Shown: in pieces, positions 1 through 12,224 of the stretch
How the letters are laid out: every line of letters begins with the position of its first letter
Position numbering within the stretch: the stretch's first letter is position 1
The notes under the pieces: generated by a model
The model's input: the letters and a program-made list of their open reading frames with translations, nothing else
Databases searched by the model: none
Told to the model about the DNA's origin: nothing
Assembly: GCA_964007475.1 (NCBI GenBank)
Contig: OZ023275.1
Coordinates: 6,510,001-6,574,000 of the forward strand
DNA length: 64,000 nt
Source: Hybos culiciformis
Taxonomy: Eukaryota; Arthropoda; Insecta; Diptera; Hybotidae
Direction of reading: 5' to 3'
Program-made: the position numbers and the translations under genes

Positions 1-248
1 TCTAATTAATAAAATTCTTAAAATTCAAATTAAAAAAAATTCTGGAATAAAAAATTAGAAAAATTAACCGCGTATTCACGAAAGAAACTTTACAAAACGC
101 TATTGTAACACGAACACGACTGATTGTTTACAGTGTTTCCGGATATTGAATAAGTTTTGATTAACAGTATTACCACATTGATTTGTTCGAAATAAAATTC
201 GAAACTTCAAAATTAAAATCCCTAAATTTTATTGCTTGTATACGATTA

Positions 249-578
249 CAGCGTTACCAACTTAGGGGGTAATTTGTTTCAGGGGTTTTTTTAGGGGTAT
301 GATGTATGATCTTAAAAGCGAACATTTAGATGACATTTGTAATATTTTTGATTGCATTTCATAAGATACCTTATCTGCTAATTTTATTATAAATAAATAA
401 TTTCATTAAACCACATAATTTACGATGTGCGTTATATATTTTTCTTCAAGCATCTATTTGAAATCCTCATAGGTATATAAGTATAGCTGATATAATATCT
501 ATAAAAAAAATTTAGGGGTTTTTTAGGGGGAAATTTTATTTTTTTAGGGGGAAACATTTGGAAAGGTTGGTAACCCTG
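249..578. mobile_element. Candidate non-autonomous hAT-like element
   Basis: The left end reads CAGCGTTACCAAC. The right end, reverse-complemented, reads CAGGGTTACCAAC, so the termini form an imperfect inverted repeat starting with CAG as in many hAT elements. The interior has several TTAGGGG/TTAGGGGG runs on the plus strand and no coding capacity. No 8-bp target duplication is visible, so it may be old or misbounded. Confidence 0.4.
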
Positions 579-594
579 GTTTAAAAGTGATTGA

Positions 595-643
595 GCGTAT
601 GTTCGTGTTAAAATACGATTACAGCGTATGTTCGTGTTAAAAA
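595..643. repeat. Short direct repeat, 19-bp unit twice
   Basis: GCGTATGTTCGTGTTAAAA occurs twice, separated by TACGATTACA. The same TACGATTACAGCG string also occurs at about 241, at the left edge of the preceding candidate element, so the two repeats may be related. Confidence 0.6.
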
Positions 644-819
644 GTGAAATTACACATTCCTTTGACAATTTGTATACAAATTAATCAAAATTTCAAAAAG
701 AAGCTGGAATATTTCGTCTTTAGATGGATTAAAATATTGTCGGAACTATATAGAAATTTTTTTTTTGTGAATAAAGGTCATTGAAAAATGATAAGGAAAT
801 CTTTTTATAATTGAAACGG

Positions 820-1095
820 CGCCGTGACATTTGTCCGCGGGACATTTGTCCGCGATGAAATTTGTACGGAAAACTTCGCGGACAAATGTCATTTTGCAAA
901 ATGTCATTTGTTCGCGATTGTAAAATGACATTTGTCCGCCGCGGACAAATGTCTCAAAATTAGCGGACAAATGACATTTTGCAAAATGACATTTGTCCGC
1001 GATTAATTTTTATCGCGGACAAAAGACATTTCGAATCGCGGACAAATGTCATTTTTATGTCCGCGATACAAAAACAAATCGCGGACAAATGTCCA
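820..1095. repeat. Cluster of bidirectional CGCGGACAAATGTC motifs
   Basis: About twelve exact or near copies of CGCGGACAAATGTC and its reverse complement are packed in under 300 bases. Many pairs face each other with CATTTTGCAAAATG-type palindromes between them, so the region is a chain of short hairpins. It is much richer in CG dinucleotides than its surroundings. It resembles the terminal or internal array of a DNA transposon, but I do not recognise the family. No credible coding sequence is present. Confidence 0.8.
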
Positions 1096-1659
1096 ACCCC
1101 CAAAAATATTAAACTTTGAAACTATTCAAATCCAAGAATAACCTTAGAATAAAAGCACATCAGTAAAATCTTTGTAGTGCAATTGCATTGTGAATCCGAG
1201 CAGTGAGTTCGATACTTTTTACGGCTGCTAATTAAAAATCGAATTGTTTTACAGCAATAGCGAGCTGTTCTTAGGTTTAGTTGGCTGAAAAAACTACACG
1301 GTTGGTTAGCTGAAATTTTTGTTTTATTTGTTTGCAAAGTTTACAATATCATATTAATCATATTATTATTTTCTTCTCAACACCGCGATATACGTCAAAC
1401 TTATTTTTTTAATTCTTTAGTTTTGTTTTGGGTTTTATATTTTTTTTTATATATTTTGGGTATGGATTGGATGCTGGATGGAGTTAATGAAATTCGCATT
1501 CTTGTTTAAGTTACCAGAGGTTCAGATTTCAGTTTCACGGAAATTAAAGGACTAATAGCTACAAAAAACTCTTGTCAAATAGAACAATTTAAAGCTTCGC
1601 GAAATAATATTTTTAATTCAGTTAAAAAAACTAGCGAAACTATTAGAAATTCTTCTCCA
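1096..1659. other. Intergenic stretch upstream of the tRNA synthetase gene
   Basis: A+T-rich sequence. From 1510 to the first ATG at 1660 the synthetase frame is open but has no methionine codon. An in-frame TAA sits at 1507-1509, so this part is probably 5' untranslated sequence. No core promoter element is clear. Confidence 0.5.
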
Positions 1660-3644
1660 ATGTTGACCTTAACATTATTAAGAAAATCAATTAAATTCTT
1701 CAATTATGTAAATTCCAGAAGAAGTTCATCATACAAAAACTTATTGGATTTATCTGAGCGCGGTTTCTTTCAAGACATATTTCCAGATAATGCCGGGTCA
1801 GTTTTCACACATATCTAAAAAATCTAAAAAAAAATTTATAATTTCATTTTAGGCCACAAATAAAAACTATTTTCGAATCTGGTCCTCAAGCAGTTTATGC
1901 AGGTTTTGACCCAACCTCAGATAGTCTTCATATTGGAAATTTACTTGTAATAATGGGATTGCTTCATTGTCAACGTAGTGGTCATCAACCTATCGCTTTA
2001 GGTGTTTATTTTTCAATTGTTTGATTTTTATATTTTATTATTATTTTTAAATTTTATTATTATTATTTTTAAATTTTAGTTGGAGGCGCTACTGGATTAG
2101 TTGGTGATCCGAGTGGACGAAAGACAGAACGAAATGCAATGTTAGCAACTGAGATTGAAGAAAATTTGACTGCTATTCGAAAGCAAATTCGAAGATTGTT
2201 TAAAAATCACGAGGAAATATTTTGGACAAAACAAAAGGGCAAATTAAAAGAATTGAAGTTAGATTTTGATTTTTCATAAAACTTAATATTTTGAACTTAT
2301 ATTTTGATCTTACAGTGCTTAAATTGAATTTCAAATTTTCACATTTATGTTCTGTCTTTATCTCTTACAGAATTCTTAATAACGCTGATTGGTATAAAGA
2401 ATTGAAATTCATTGATTTCATTTCAAATATGGGCAGACATTTTAGAATGGGGTCTATGTTATCACGATCATCAGTGCAGACGCGCCTTCAAAGTTCAGAG
2501 GGAATGAGTTTTACCGAATTTACTTACCAAATTTTTCAAGCTTACGACTGGTTGCATCTGATCAGAAAACAAAATTGCCAATTTCAATTAGGTGGGAGTG
2601 ATCAAATGGGCAATCTAATGACAGGACATGAATTGATTAGTCGAATTGAAAATAAAAATGTGTTTGGATTGACATTGCCTATTGTTACTAATGAGGAGGG
2701 AGATAAATTTGGTAAATCTGCTGGTAATGCGATATGGCTTGACTTCGATAAAACGTCATCTTTTGGATTTTATCAATTTTTTATTCGGGTTCCAGATTCA
2801 GAAGTGGAAAAGCTTCTGAAACTTTTTACTTTTTTAGATTTAAATGAAATTCATGAGATTATGGAAAAACATAAAAATAAACCAGAACTAAGAGAGGCAC
2901 AAAGAATGTTAGCTGAAGAAGTTACTTTATTAGTTCATGGAGGTAATGTAATTTACAATACTAATTTAAAGTCATTTAAGTTTTTCATTTAATAATTTTT
3001 TTGTATACATTTATTTTTTATACACTTTGTTTTATTATTACAATTAATTTTCAGAAAAAGGTCTCAAGAAAGCCGAAAATGTAACAAACGCACTATATAA
3101 GGGAAATGTAGATAGTTTGTCTGAACTTAATTATAAAGACATTAAACAAATATTCTCTGGAGCACAGATTTGTGAGATTTTATCGGAGCCCGGAATAACT
3201 ATTTTAAATTTAGCTATGAAAGCAAAGTGCTTTCCCACTGAAAGTAAGTAGGTAGTAATTTTCTTAAGTGAAATTTAAATTTTTAGCAAGAGTTTTTTTT
3301 TACTGGACGGACATTCTGATTGGCAAAAATTGTTACAAAATTCAAAAAGGGATACAATTTTTAAATTTTTATTTATACCTTAATTTAGCTCAACTACTAA
3401 GGGAACCGAATTCTTACATTATCATCGACGAATAAGTTCAGAAATAACTAAAACTTTATTGATTTATAATCTTATTTTAGGTGATGCGATTCGAATCATC
3501 AGTGCTGGGGGATTTCATGTCAATCAAAAAAAGACACAAAATATTGCCGAGGTTATAACACAAGGAATTCATATTTTAAAAAATGATTTAACATTATTAA
3601 GAGTAGGAAAAAAGAATTATTATATTGTTAGATGGTTAAAATGA
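1660..3644 (+). CDS. YARS2: Mitochondrial tyrosyl-tRNA synthetase
   Basis: Charges mitochondrial tRNA(Tyr) with tyrosine for organelle translation. Six exons join in frame into 462 codons plus stop: 1660-1796, 1853-2001, 2080-2257, 2371-2942, 3055-3243 and 3481-3644, all with GT-AG introns. This is close to the usual length of the animal enzyme. The class I catalytic domain shows the GFDP segment and the HIG signature at residues 72-74. It also shows LNNADWY, the [10 protein letters not shown] tyrosine/ATP pocket (about 227-236) and the KMSKS-type loop KFGKS at 267-271. The last exon supplies an S4-like RNA-binding tail with ISAGGFHVN. The start is the first ATG after an in-frame TAA at 1507; the basic, serine-rich N-terminus that follows suits a mitochondrial targeting peptide. 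No frameshift or missing key residue is seen. The bacterial-type architecture separates it from the cytosolic enzyme. Confidence 0.95.
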
Positions 3645-4408
3645 ATGATTTTAGGAATTAAAAAATTATTGATTGTTTCATTCATTGTTGTTAAATTACA
3701 TTATGTAAAAAAAAAAATTGAAAATATTATTTTTTCCTTGGCTAAGTACATTATTTTCATTATATGTACTTATCTGGTTATCTATTGCCTGTAAGTGATA
3801 GAACCTTAAAGATTGGTGCAGTAGCTACATGATCTTATCCATGGATCTTATTCGATAAAAAGAAAACTTTCCATTTTCAAAGAAATTTCAGTAAATAATT
3901 TTTCCTTAAAAATCCTAGTCACTAATATTTCGCTCTACATGATATCTGACATGTCATTAAAGTTGAAGCAAAAGTAAGGAGCCCTTTTTTTATTCTACTC
4001 ACTCAATAACAAAAATGTAAACAATAATAAGAAAAATTGTTTTTGCTGGGTAAATAAAAAAATACATGAATTTTTTTCTATTTTTTTTTTGTGCATATTT
4101 TTGATGTGCAAAAATCTTTCTTTTTTTTTAGAAGAATTGAAGTGAAGATAATATACCTACACGAAACACGACGAACGATAGTAGAAATTACAAGAAAATT
4201 ATAAAATGTTGAGTCCACGTAGACAATTTGTTTAATTAAAAATTCAAAAATTAAAATTAACATTTTGTATTTTTATTATTTTTTTTTTATAATTTAAATA
4301 TTATTTAATTAGAATTTATAGAAATATTTTTTTTTTTGCTTTATTTAGTGTTTAAAGTGTGAAAGTTTAAAGTAATAATAAAAAAAAAAAACTACTAAAA
4401 ATATAATT
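3645..4408. other. Intergenic spacer between YARS2 and pgant7-like genes
   Basis: A+T-rich, with long T and A runs. The genes at each side are both on the plus strand. I see no gene; the terminator or promoter of neither gene is obvious. Confidence 0.6.
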
Positions 4409-7400
4409 ATGGCAGCAATAAATTTCCGACGTGGACGTTTCTGGCGAATAATTTTTTGTGTCATAATAATTATTATTTTCTTATATTTAATGTTCAATTG
4501 GAGTGAAGAAAATAAAAGTCCAGCTGCTTTGGCACGACGTTCAAAATTAGTTGGATCTGGTAATCATCAACGAAGAGAAGTTCCACAGCTGATTGATAGT
4601 AAAGAAAAAATTTTATCTACAATTTTTTTAAATTAAAATTTCACTGCCTTGTTTTTGTTTTTTTTTTTTCTTGTTTTGCGGTAAACAAAAATTTTCCTAA
4701 AAGAAAAAAATAATTTTATCAATTGATTGGCTTATAATTTTTGAAAGATTTTTCAACACGATAGTAACCTATATGTAGGTATATCTATCCGAACTTGTCT
4801 ATAAATTTTATTTTTTTTAGTTCTATGAAGTTCAATGGGATTGTTGCAGTCTAAGCCCCAGAAGAAAAAAATTCCAAATCAAGTATCCCAATTCCCAAAT
4901 CCCGGAAGGACAAAATCCCAGAAGAATCTCGGAAGAACAAAATTCCGAAAAAAAAATCCCGGAAATTCTAACTAGGTTATCTGTTTACCTAGGAACATCC
5001 GTGGCATAAAGTCAAAATTACAAAAAATGCCTTAGTCGAAATTTAGATAATTTCTAATCAAGTGCATTATTAAATTTAATTGTTCGTAGCGGATTGAAAA
5101 AATTTCGATTGAGAAAAAAGCCTTTTCGGGTGTCCTTACGTAGCTTCAAGGATAACATAGTCTATTTGCGCAAGTTATGCGGGCCGAAGCGTCTGCGGAC
5201 TGCAAAGATTACAACCTCCGTTTTTGCCACATAACCTAAGGCTACCCGGCCCAAGTTACAGTGAGGCTTCAGAGACTACAACCTTTTGCTTTCAACATCA
5301 TCTATCGCCAAACAAATTGCAAGATAAAATTAAAATTTTAGTAGGTACGAAAAACCAACTAAACAATGAAAAAAAATTAAAACTGAGGATTACTTTATAA
5401 ACATATAAATTATAAACTTTCTAGTTTGCTTTAAATATATTATGCCATGAATATTTGTCCATTGTATTGTTTTTGAGGTTTGACTTGAATTCTGATCTAA
5501 TTTCAAATGATGTTAACCTGTTTTTAAAAAAGAAGACTTCCACGAAGATTTAAAAGACAAAAATTATTTTTTTTTTTAATTTTTTAATAGAAATAGTAAT
5601 AAATTATCCACTAAAATCGAGTCAAAAACTTAATCTAATGTTAACAATTTCAAAAATGTGTAATAATTTCCCTTAAATTACCATTCGAACCAGATATCTT
5701 TTTTAATATTTTATTTTAGTTAAATTTTTTTATTGTTATTATAATTTTTTTAGGTCTAGGAAATTTTGAACCAAAAGATGTTCAAGATCGTGAAGGTCCT
5801 GGAGAGAACGGTGAAGCTTATAACTTACCAGCCGATAAAAAATATGAATCTGATGCTTCCGAAATGGAATATGGAATGAATATAGCATGTTCGAATGCCA
5901 TTTCATTAGATCGAAGCATTAAAGACACACGGTATATATTAAATAATTTATTTATTTTTTTTTTTTTTTTTTTTTCAAATTATGTATTAATTAATATTAA
6001 TACAATATTACATGTTTTTAGTCTAGAAGAGTGTAAACATTGGAATTATCCATACGATTTGCCGAAAACCAGTGTTATAATAGTTTTTCATAATGAGGGT
6101 ATGTGTGTAAGGAATATTTTTATTTCAATTAAACTTTAAAAAACTTTTACTTAGGTTGGTCTGTTTTGATGCGAACTGTTCATTCAGTAATAAATCGTAC
6201 TCCTGAGCACATTTTACAGGAAATTTTGTTAGTTGATGATTATTCCGATAAAGATGATTTAAAAAAGAAATTAGAAGACTATATTAAAAAATTTAACGGT
6301 AAGGTGCGTTTAGTCCGGAATAATGAGAGAGAAGGTTTGATACGCACAAGATCGCGTGGAGCATACGAGGCTAAAGGCGAAGTTATTGTTTATTTGGATG
6401 CACATTGTGAGGTTAATACGAATTGGTTGCCACCATTATTGGCACCAATTTATCGTGATCGAACAACGATGACAGTGCCTGTTATTGACGGGGTTGATCA
6501 TAAAAATTTTGCTTATCGCCCAGTTTACAGTGACGGTCATCATTATAGAGGAATATTCGAATGGGGAATGCTTTACAAAGAAAATGAAGTGCCAAAAAGA
6601 GAACAACGAAGACGTAAACATAACAGTGAACCTTATAAAAGCCCAACACATGTAATTATCTTATAATTTTTTTGTGTAAACAATTTTCCCGATTATAAAT
6701 TCTATTATACTTATTTTTTTTAGGCCGGAGGTTTATTTGCCATTAACAGAGAATATTTTTTGGAATTAGGAGCGTATGACCCCGGCTTATTGGTTTGGGG
6801 TGGCGAAAATTTTGAATTAAGTTTTAAAATTTGGCAATGTGGTGGCAGTATAGAATGGGTAATTGATATTATTAAATAAAAAATTCCAATAAAATAGTTT
6901 TTATCTTAAGGTTTTTTCAATTTCAGGTACCATGCAGCAGAGTCGGTCATGTTTATCGCGGTTTTATGCCATACAATTTTGGTAAATTGGGTTCGAAAAA
7001 GAAAGGACCCCTTATTACCATTAATTATAAAAGAGTTATCGAAACATGGTTTGATGAAAAATACAAAGAATATTTTTATACTAGAGAACCGTTAGCTCGA
7101 TTTTTAGACATGGGTGACATATCAGAACAACTTGCATTAAAAGAAAAGTTAGAGTGCAAAAGTTTTCAATGGTATATGGATAACGTGGCTTATGATGTTA
7201 CTGATAAGTTTCCATCTTTGCCAGCTAATTTATATTGGGGTGAGTTAAGATCAGTGGCCACAGAGACCTGTTTAGATGCTATGGGACATTTACCTCCATC
7301 AATAATGGTAAATTTATAAGAATAATAAATAGTTTATATTACATACTTACTTTTTACTTATTCATTATAAACACATCTAAAATATGTTTATGTTTAAAAA

Positions 7401-7981
7401 AATATACTTATCAAATCAACATTAGCTTACAGATCTTCATTAAAAAGCATGATCGATTTGATAATAATCTGAAAAGATAATAAAAAAAATAACAAATTTC
7501 AAAATTTTTTGCTGATTCTAGAAAATTGTTATATTTTTTGACATTTTTTCGATCTTTTGTTGTACCCTTAATTTGGCTTCCAAACGTGAAAAAAAAACTC
7601 AGAAAACTCTTTATTCATTTACTTTTTAATTGTACTTTAAATAAAATCTAATTTTTAAATGTTGTGATTTAATTTTAGGGATTACAACATTGCCATGGGT
7701 TTGGAAATAATCAATTAATGAGATTAAATGCAGCTGGACAGTTAGGTGTTGGTGAAAGGTGTGTGGAAGCTGATAGACAGGGTATCAAATTGGCTGTTTG
7801 TAGATTGGGAACCGTTGATGGTCCTTGGAAACATGATGAAAAAAATCAACATTTGGTTCATCGCGTATATCAGAAGTGTATGGCAATCAATCCAAATACA
7901 CAACAATTATTATTATCAGCTTGTGATCCGAATAATGCTTATCAGCAATGGAGATTCAAAGAAATCCATCCAAATTGGTAA
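4409..7981 (+). CDS. Pgant7: Polypeptide N-acetylgalactosaminyltransferase, GALNT7/pgant7 type
   Basis: Golgi type II membrane enzyme that adds GalNAc from UDP-GalNAc to Ser/Thr during mucin-type O-glycosylation; GALNT7-type members prefer already glycosylated peptides (family knowledge). Exons 4409-4598, 5754-5931, 6022-6098, 6155-6651, 6724-6858, 6927-7307 and 7679-7981 join in frame to 586 codons plus stop. A basic N-terminus is followed by one hydrophobic segment (about residues 14-28) and a short stem. The GT-A catalytic domain has the metal-binding DAH at 230-232. Exon 5 (residues 315-359) carries the Gal/GalNAc-T motif with VWGGENFEL. The C-terminal third is a ricin-type lectin domain ending in a QxW repeat (YQQWRF). 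The pgant7 assignment rests on the [19 protein letters not shown] and [16 protein letters not shown] segments that I recall for the fly protein. All key residues are intact. Intron 1 is 1.15 kb and holds foreign-looking repeat sequence. Confidence 0.93.
4845..5300. repeat. GC-richer repeat-like segment in intron 1 of the pgant7-like gene
   Basis: About 4855-4970 is a degenerate array of TCCCGGAAGAACAAAAT-like units. About 5090-5285 is much richer in G+C than the rest of the intron and has no open frame of note. It looks like an inserted mobile-element remnant, but I cannot name the family. Confidence 0.45.
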
Positions 7982-10900
7982 AATTAAAAAAAATTTTTTT
8001 CCTAATCATAAAAGAATAAGAAGAGATAAGAATGTCAATTTTTGTTCATAAAATAAGATTAATTAAATAAGAATTTTTTTACGTTAAACTTTTGTTGGTC
8101 CTTGGAAAATTGTTATTTATGTATGTTAGAGCTAAGTATATCTGTAGCTGTTACAGTTGCTGAATAGACGATCAAATTTTTCAAACTTTTTTCAAGCATC
8201 TTTAAAATTTATTTTGACTTAACTTTACCGATCAAATTGCTTTCAAAAAATTATTTCAAGATAAATTTCCTTTTTTTAATGAAAAAATGTACGTATACTC
8301 CTTATACTCATACGATTAAATATTATTTTTACCTAATATCTGTTCTTTCAACTATTTTATATTAAAATTAAAACAAACTTTAAATTGTTTTTTAAGTATT
8401 ATTGTAAGAATATAATAAGATTAGTAATTAAGTTATTTGTAAGTTTTATAGTACTGCCAAATGTAAATACTTATAAATAATAATAGATAATTTTTTTAAG
8501 AGTTAAGACTCCCCACAAATAAAAATGGTTGATTTTTTTTTAAACTCTGATCTCGTTTCAACTTTTGTCTAAAAACGTGTACCGAAACACACGTCTGTCT
8601 TTAATGATAAACATTAATATTATGACTTTCTTGACATTTTACATAATATTTCTTTGCCTAATATTTACAAAATTTAAATGTTATATTGATTGTTCTATAA
8701 AACTGAAATCACATAAAAAAAGACTAAATGTCTGTTATTTGTTTAAAATATAACTATATAGTGGTTTTTATTTTTTCTTTAAATATTGAAAGTTCTCGAT
8801 CTATCACATTTTTTTAGAAACAACAGTTTTCGATCTGCCATAATTTGTGGATAGTTTTTAATTTTTTTAATTTCTATATATTGGATTAAGAATAATAAGA
8901 ATAGTTATAATTATAATTAGAATTACATATATTTAGAATATATACTAAAAATTAATGTATATTTCTTACTTGCCAAAAAATCTGAAAGAAAAAGTAGTAA
9001 AACGGCCTAAAATTTAGTTTATTGAATTTATATATTGAGACTTTATTCAGTGCTGAAGATTTTTCGAAAATTGAATAAACACTATTTAAAATGCCATAAT
9101 GTCGTTCTTTTTTTTTTCTTAGAAACCTAATTTATTGATTGTTAACTTCAAGAACGAAGAATTAAAAACAGTTTTTAAATTTATTTTTCAAATAAATTTT
9201 GAACTTTGAAATACAAAGTGTATTAGTACGTAATTCCAATTGAGTTCTTTTTAAAAACGAAGGTTATTCTTTTAATAAATAATATTTTTAATTTCTAGAA
9301 TTTTTTATTTAATATAAGAATAATAATGAACAAACATAAATAAGTAAGCAAAGGCAGTTTTTATAACTTAAAAAATCAGTGATTAAATTGAATTGAAATA
9401 TTCAATTTTAGAACAAACAGAACTACAATATTAAAATGAGCCGCATCAATTTAATTAATTTTAAAGAAAATATATGTTTTTAAAAAATTCTGTATAATAA
9501 ACCAACTGTCATATAAAACAAAACTAATTATTTATTTATTTATGTTTAGGAATATCTTTAAAAATCAGTATGGTTAATTATGAAATTTATTATGTGTATA
9601 TTTAGAATTTCTGTTAAAATTTTACCTAAGATTTCATATATACTGCATGTATATTGTAATGAAAACTTCAGAACGATATATGTATTAAAATTTAAAAAAA
9701 ATATATTGATTCCAAATAAAATTTAACAACTTGGGTCGCATCACATTTTTTTTAAAATATTTTAATATTAGTCTAATAAATAATTATTTTTTTTGTTTTA
9801 AATTATTAAATTAGATAATAAAAATTATTTAAATAAAATGTCCACATTAAGATATTAAACAAAAAAAAATTGACATTGTTCTATTCACAAATGCTAACAG
9901 CTAACATTTATTCTCATTGCGATGTATTATTAATAAATTTTTTTTTAATACGTTTTAAATATTATGTTTTTTTATTTTTTATCTTTAAAATTAATTAAAA
10001 TTTTTTTGATTCTTTGAATTTAATTTTTAGAATATTTATAAAACGGCATGCACGTATTCATAAATAAATTCCCATCAAAATTGAATACTATCTTATTTTG
10101 AGATATGAAACCGAGTAACACTTTATGAGTCAATTTATGGGTCAATTTATTTTGAATAAGTGTTTATATATGTGTTTAACTACATTCAATTAAGATAAGT
10201 TGATAAAATCTTTTCTTATGAAAGTACAGGAACTTATATCAAATATTTATGTTTTGTTTATCGAAAAATCTTTTTGCTGAACAAAAGTTTATTTATGTAA
10301 TTTACAGTTCTTACATTATGTTTAAAAATCAATAAAATGAAATATAATTATAATAAAGTCTTTACAAATTAATGTAGCGATTTGAAAATTTATTGTTAAA
10401 TGAAATTATCAAAAAAGTCGTTGATTTTAAAAAAGTTGTCTCATTCTTTAAAAATCATATATTCACAAAATACTCATTCAGAAAATATCTTGATTATGTT
10501 TTTATTTATTTTGAAATAACAAAGGGAACAACAAATAACTTATTGGTTTTAAAATAGGCAAATTATCATTGAAATTACAATATTGAAAGTAATCAGACAC
10601 TCATAACGATGAATTTAATTTTCTTGAAGTTACATTAATTTTTAAAGAAAATAGTACTGAGAACATAAACAAAATCTTATTACTTGTTGAATTGTTTTTT
10701 TCTTCTCTAAATTCATTACAAGTTTTAAGTCAACTTAGTAATTAGTTATTGTAAAATTTAATTATTATATATATAAATAAATAATATTAACATTTAAACA
10801 CGACTAAAGCGATAGAAATATTTTCGATAAATTTAAAAATTATTATTTTTTTTATTTCAGAAACGAAAGAGTATCAATTGCTTTAGCCATGCTTATTATG

Positions 10901-11414
10901 TTTAATTCTTCTCAATTTTGATAATAAATTACTATTATTTTATATTGGTAATAAGTAGTCAAGTATTATAAATAAAAAATTTCTTTATTATAAATTTATT
11001 TGTAAGAAAATTTTACTCTGTATATAATCTATGTAAGGTACTATATGTCGATAAAAAAAGAAAAGATTTAGTTTTTTTTTTAAATGAAAAGAATGATTCT
11101 GATTTCTTGAATTCGCGTAAATAAGGGCTAAAGATTAATATAAAATTGTTCAAAATTACTTATTTTGAAAGTGTTTCATAGCTCGGCTAAGAGAACGAGT
11201 GTTACTTTATTATTTTCCCACAATTATATACCTAATTCAAAATAAAGCTAAAGATAAAAGAAATATTTTTCTTGCAAAATAAGATGAATGAGATTTAAAA
11301 AAAATTGTATTTTTTATAATTTATAGTTTTCCCAGTGATAGTTTAATTTTATTAGTTTTGTGGTATGGTTCAAAATCAAATTTTTTTTTATTATGAATGG
11401 TACAGTTGTCTAAG
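7982..11414. other. Gene-poor A+T-rich intergenic region
   Basis: Contains the likely 3' untranslated region of the pgant7-like gene; AATAAA-type signals near 8473-8478 and 8518-8523 are candidates for polyadenylation. The rest is low-complexity A+T sequence on both strands with no supported gene or clear repeat structure. Confidence 0.5.
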
Positions 11415-11573
11415 ATGCCAGCTATTTGTGTCGTTGTGAACTGTTTTAGGAAGGCCGCTTTAAATAAAGGATATAATTTCTATTCAGTAATAATATTTAA
11501 TAACTTTAGTTATATTAACTGTAAAAAATCTTGCACAATAAGTCCTTATAAATCTAAAGAGAATTTTCTTTAA
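11415..11573 (+). pseudogene. THAP-like zinc-finger N-terminal fragment
   Basis: A 52-codon frame begins MPAICVVVNCFRKAALNKGY. This matches the start of a THAP domain: Met-Pro, then a C-x4-C zinc-ligand pair, then an aromatic FYS where THAP proteins have F-x-x-FP. A GTAATA sequence just after TTCTATTCA could be a splice donor. No second half of the C2CH finger (W, then C-x2-H) follows nearby. It is either the first exon of a decayed THAP transposase such as a P-like element, or chance. A second THAP piece lies 1.1 kb downstream inside a P-like element. Confidence 0.45.
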
Positions 11574-12224
11574 TTCTACAATACATCTAACGAACATATT
11601 CGGCTAAATAAATAATTTTTAATTTTTATTGAAAAATATTTGACGATTTTTCAACAAATCACCTCATTTTTTCGAATAACTTTTTGTTTTTAAGAAAAGT
11701 AATAATATATGAAATTATTTTGAAAAAAAAAAAAATGTTTATAAAATTTATTATTTTGTAGCATTTATTTTTTATTCTGCTTTTAACCTCAAGAAACTCA
11801 TTGCACAATTACAATCCTAGTTAAAATAAGAATTTTTAGGTTGTAAACAAAGTCTGTATTAATAAAAATATTAATAAAATGAAAAAAATTTTTATTGTAA
11901 ATTTTGGGCAATAACAACTTTTACTGGTATTTTAGTTTTTTTTCTATTATAATATTTATACTCGTAAACAATATGAATGATTTATAAAAACTTATATTTA
12001 CCTAAAAAATATTTTTATATAAAAATTAAGAAAATAAAAAAAAAATAAAACTATAGTTAATGTTTACTAAAATAAAAGTATTTTATTTTTTATTTAAAAG
12101 TAGGTATTTTCAGATTTCAATAACGGATGGCTTTGGAACTACTTTAAAAAATATGAGTTCTTTCAATTTTAAACTGATTATCAAACTTCGTACAATTAAT
12201 TGTCAATTGCTTTTATGATATTAA

